This document shows positions 31,993 through 34,410 of a stretch of 34,410 bases of DNA, piece by piece. The first letter of the stretch is position 1; each line of letters begins with the position of its first letter. Position numbers and translations under genes: made by a program. Under the pieces are notes generated by a model. The model ran no database searches. It was not told the origin of the DNA and worked only from the letters and a program-made list of their open reading frames with translations. The stretch is from Bacteroidales bacterium (GTDB lineage: Bacteria; Bacteroidota; Bacteroidia; Bacteroidales; F082). The stretch covers positions 1 through 34,410 of the forward strand of contig JAUYGX010000129.1 of NCBI GenBank assembly GCA_030690365.1. Direction: 5' to 3'.

Positions 31993-32000
31993 CAAAATTA
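31993..32000 (-). promoter_or_regulatory. -7 promoter box of rnz, nearly leaderless
   Basis: Minus-strand TAATTTTG fits TAnnTTTG and is followed by ATTT and then the ATG at 31988. The nearest TTG upstream is 27 bases away, longer than usual. Confidence 0.45.
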
Positions 32001-32028
32001 GTGTTTTATTGGGATAAAAGGCGCAGAC

Positions 32029-32063
32029 AAAAAAAAGTCCTTCCCGTGCGGGGAAGGACTTTT
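32029..32063 (-). terminator. Rho-independent terminator of rpsA
   Basis: GTCCTTCCC (32037-32045) pairs with GGGAAGGAC (32051-32059), extended by four A-T pairs, with loop GTGCG. On the minus strand it ends in a run of eight T, 20 bases after the rpsA stop at 32084. The stem is A/T-flanked on both sides and could also work in the other direction. Confidence 0.9.
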
Positions 32064-32083
32064 CAATTTATTAAAGAATAAGC

Positions 32084-34150
32084 TTATTTTCCTTTATCAG
32101 CTTTTTCTTCATTTTCGAGGTCAGTTTTCAAATTGGCAAGTACATCCAAATCACCAAAAGTTGTTTTTTCCAACTTTTCGGTCACTTTTTTCATGGTGCG
32201 CTGTGTTTTTTGAACTTCTGCCTTTGCTGATTCGGCTTCTTTCACCTTGGCGGCTCTTTGATCTTCTTCAAACAGACGTGAGTGAGATAAGATGATTTTT
32301 TTGTTTTCTTTGGAGAATTCAATCACCTGGAAGTCGATGGTTTCGTCGGCTTTGATGTTTGAGCCGTCTTCTTTTTTCAGATGACGGGTTGGAACAAAAC
32401 CTTCAACGCCATAAGGAAGAGATACAACAGCGCCTTTATCGTGGATGGCTGTTACAGTTCCCTGATGGATTGAATCCATGGTGAATACATCTTCAAATAC
32501 ATCCCATGGGTTTTCTTCCAATTGTTTGTGGCCCAGGCTCAAACGGCGGTTTTCTTCATCAACATCCAAAACAATTACTTCGATTTCTTCACCAATTTTG
32601 GTAAATTCGGCCGGATGTTTGATTTTTTTCGACCAGCTTAAATCGCTGATGTGGATCAAACCGTCAACACCTTCTTCGATTTCAACAAAAATACCAAAGT
32701 TGGTAAAGTTGCGAACAGAAGCTTTGTGTTTTGAATTTACCGGATATTTTTCGCGGATGCTGCTCCAAGGATCAGGCATCAGTTGTTTCATACCCAACGA
32801 CATTCTTCTTTCTTCACGGTCGAGGGTCAGGATTACTGCTTCCACTTCGTCTCCTACTTTAAGGAAATCCTGAGCAGTACGCAGGTGCTGCGACCATGAC
32901 ATTTCACTTACGTGAATCAAACCTTCAACGCCGGTGGTAATTTCAACAAATGCACCATAATCGGCCAGAACCACCACTTTACCTTTGATTTTATCGCCCA
33001 CTTTGAGCTCGGTATCGAGCGAATCCCATGGATGAGGAGTTAACTGTTTTAAACCAAGAGCAATGCGTTTTTTGTTTTCGTCGAAATCGAGGATAACCAC
33101 TTTGAGTTTCTGATCGAGTTCAACAACTTCTTCCGGATGTTTAATACGTCCCCATGACAGGTCGGTGATGTGTACCAAACCATCTACGCCACCAAGGTCG
33201 ATAAATACTCCGTATGAAGTGATGTTTTTAACTGTTCCTTCGAGTACCTGACCTTTTTCGAGTTTGGCGATGATTTCCGAACGTTGTTGTTCAAGCTCGT
33301 CTTCGATAAGGGCCTTGTGCGAAACCACCACGTTTTTGTAGTCGTGGTTGATTTTAACCACTTTAAATTCCATGGTTTTGTCAACATATACATCGTAATC
33401 GCGGATTGGTTTCACATCGATTTGTGAACCGGGTAAAAAGGCTTCGATGCCAAATACGTCAACAATCAAACCACCTTTCGTACGACATTTTACGTAACCA
33501 TTGATGATTTCGTCGTTATCGTGCGCTGTGTTGATGCGATCCCATGATTTGAGCGTGCGTGCTTTTTTATGTGAAAGAATCATCTGACCCGTAGAGTCTT
33601 CCTGATTTTCAACATAAATATCTACTTTATCGCCCACTTTCAATTTTGGATTGTACCTGAATTCGTTGAAAGGAACAACACCATCGGATTTGTAACCAAT
33701 GTTGATTACAACTTCACGTGAGGTTATGCCAACTACCGTACCTTCAATCACTTCGTGCTCAACAATCGAGCTTAAAGTATTGGTGTAGATGTCCTCCAGC
33801 TTTTCACGTTCGTTTGAAGAGTAAACGTCTTGCTTTTTACCAATTGAATCCCAATCGAATACGCCTGGAATCTGAACAGGTCTTTCTTTTACATCTTCTT
33901 CTACTACTACTACTTCTTCTTCTACTGTGGCAGGTATTTCTTCAGTTTCTTCAACGGGATCTTCTGTAACTACCTCAGCAGGTGTTTCTTCAACAACTTC
34001 GGCAGGTGTTTCTTCAACAACTGGTGCGGCTGTTTCTTCCACAATTTCTTCTGTTTCGGCTTGTACTTCTGGTGAGGCAACTTCTTCTGCTACTGTGATT
34101 TTTACTTCCGGCTCGGAAGATTCAGAGAGGTTTTTTTCTTCTACTGACAT
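32084..34150 (-). CDS. rpsA: 30S ribosomal protein S1
   Basis: 688 residues from the ATG at 34150 (MSVEEKNLSES). An upstream in-frame ATG at 34288 is rejected: it lies at the promoter box and adds 46 residues unlike S1. Six S1 (OB-fold) repeats fill about 136-640: GTVVGITSREVVINIG, NGYVKCRTKGGLIVDVFG, GTVKNITSYGVFIDLGGVDG, GKVVVLADYGAFVEI, ASVRNFTNFGIFVEIEEGVD and GTVTAIHDKGAVVSL. Repeats 3-5 are the best conserved (GL(I/V)H(I/V)S(E/D)(M/L)SW), as usual for the mRNA-binding part. Residues 1-90 form an unusual Glu/Val/Pro-rich acidic extension with VEETPAEV twice in tandem; a Lys/Glu-rich helix ends the protein. S1 binds mRNA at the ribosome, here in a lineage that rarely uses Shine-Dalgarno sites. 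Confidence 0.95.
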   Translation of the reverse strand: MSVEEKNLSESSEPEVKITVAEEVASPEVQAETEEIVEETAAPVVEETPAEVVEETPAEVVTEDPVEETEEIPATVEEEVVVVEEDVKERPVQIPGVFDWDSIGKKQDVYSSNEREKLEDIYTNTLSSIVEHEVIEGTVVGITSREVVINIGYKSDGVVPFNEFRYNPKLKVGDKVDIYVENQEDSTGQMILSHKKARTLKSWDRINTAHDNDEIINGYVKCRTKGGLIVDVFGIEAFLPGSQIDVKPIRDYDVYVDKTMEFKVVKINHDYKNVVVSHKALIEDELEQQRSEIIAKLEKGQVLEGTVKNITSYGVFIDLGGVDGLVHITDLSWGRIKHPEEVVELDQKLKVVILDFDENKKRIALGLKQLTPHPWDSLDTELKVGDKIKGKVVVLADYGAFVEITTGVEGLIHVSEMSWSQHLRTAQDFLKVGDEVEAVILTLDREERRMSLGMKQLMPDPWSSIREKYPVNSKHKASVRNFTNFGIFVEIEEGVDGLIHISDLSWSKKIKHPAEFTKIGEEIEVIVLDVDEENRRLSLGHKQLEENPWDVFEDVFTMDSIHQGTVTAIHDKGAVVSLPYGVEGFVPTRHLKKEDGSNIKADETIDFQVIEFSKENKKIILSHSRLFEEDQRAAKVKEAESAKAEVQKTQRTMKKVTEKLEKTTFGDLDVLANLKTDLENEEKADKGK

Positions 34151-34285
34151 GTAATAATACTTGTGTTTCCTGACCGACCATCCGGATCTTGCGGCTCTGA
34201 AACTGGTTAAACAATTGATTTTAATGTTTGTAAGAATTTGAATATTAAATATCGATTCAAATCCCGGATACCTTAAAAACGGGTG

Positions 34286-34293
34286 CAAAAGTA
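34286..34293 (-). promoter_or_regulatory. -7 promoter box of rpsA with long leader
   Basis: Minus-strand TACTTTTG fits TAnnTTTG. It predicts a leader of about 130 bases before the ATG at 34150, long for this window. The leader includes ATCCGGGATTTGAAT and ATCCGGATGGTCGGTC; no clear single fold was found by eye. S1 genes are often autoregulated through their leader, so this is a possible control region. Confidence 0.45.
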
Positions 34294-34353
34294 CAATAAA
34301 ATTTTGAAAATTAAAATTCTAACCCCAAAGATTTTAACCCCGGCTTTTTATCT

Positions 34354-34361
34354 TATCTTTG
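34354..34361 (+). promoter_or_regulatory. -7 promoter box for a gene beyond the right edge
   Basis: TATCTTTG on the plus strand fits TAnnTTTG. No start codon with a convincing frame follows in the last 49 bases, so it probably serves a gene starting outside the window, divergent from rpsA. Confidence 0.4.
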
Positions 34362-34410
34362 CGCACGCTTTTAATTGCGAAAAGTATCATCAACACATTG
34401 TAAATCAGTA

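Noticed and set aside
34151-34288. N-terminal extension of S1 from the ATG at 34288
   Set aside because: It would begin at the promoter box, and its 46 residues do not resemble S1.

Overview
The window looks like a chromosomal segment of a Bacteroidota bacterium, probably class Bacteroidia. The evidence is type IX secretion (T9SS) cargo with type A and type B sorting domains, a PorP/SprF-like protein, a TonB-dependent receptor with an N-terminal carboxypeptidase-regulatory-like domain, Bacteroidota-type promoters (TAnnTTTG boxes with upstream TTG), few Shine-Dalgarno sites, and Bacteroidota-style variants of the homogentisate enzymes. No phage, transposase, rRNA, intact tRNA or CRISPR array was seen.

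Layout. (1) 1-2.1 kb is an AT-rich accessory edge. It holds a frameshifted RelE/HigB-type toxin running off the left end, a palindromic repeat, a truncated PIN toxin behind a tiny antitoxin-like ORF, and a GT-B glycosyltransferase. (2) 2.2-3.8 kb is a secreted C69 dipeptidase. (3) 4.1-8.6 kb (minus) is a tyrosine/homogentisate catabolic operon in the order hmgA, hpd, fahA and a flavin-reductase-like gene. A possible 44-residue membrane ORF lies behind it. (4) 8.7-12.1 kb (minus) is a T9SS cargo protein followed by a TonB-dependent receptor. (5) 12.1-12.75 kb has no gene but carries two families of palindromic repeats. (6) 12.8-15.7 kb (minus) encodes envelope proteins: a FadL-like barrel, a DUF4136-like lipoprotein and a small beta-barrel. 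(7) 15.9-18.6 kb holds a dihydroorotate-dehydrogenase-like flavoprotein, a GT9 glycosyltransferase and a TsaC/Sua5 protein. (8) 18.8-30.5 kb is a translationally coupled three-gene surface cassette: a 2752-residue modular type B T9SS protein, a PorE-like OmpA protein with an extra C-terminal domain, and a PorP/SprF-like outer-membrane protein. (9) 30.5-31.06 kb holds two tandem, homologous small-RNA-like units. (10) 31.1-34.15 kb (minus) holds ribonuclease Z and ribosomal protein S1.

How the genes work together. The giant protein, the OmpA protein and PorP/SprF most likely form a cell-surface adhesin or motility system: T9SS exports the giant, PorP/SprF holds it at the outer membrane, and the OmpA/TPR protein ties the complex to peptidoglycan. 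The homogentisate operon converts 4-hydroxyphenylpyruvate to fumarate and acetoacetate, but no maleylacetoacetate isomerase is visible.

The observations most worth following are the tandem RNA pair, whose terminator stem shows two compensatory base-pair changes between copies, and the giant protein's eight repeats of a three-module block at a nearly constant period of about 254 residues. All calls were made by reading the sequence; no database search was run.
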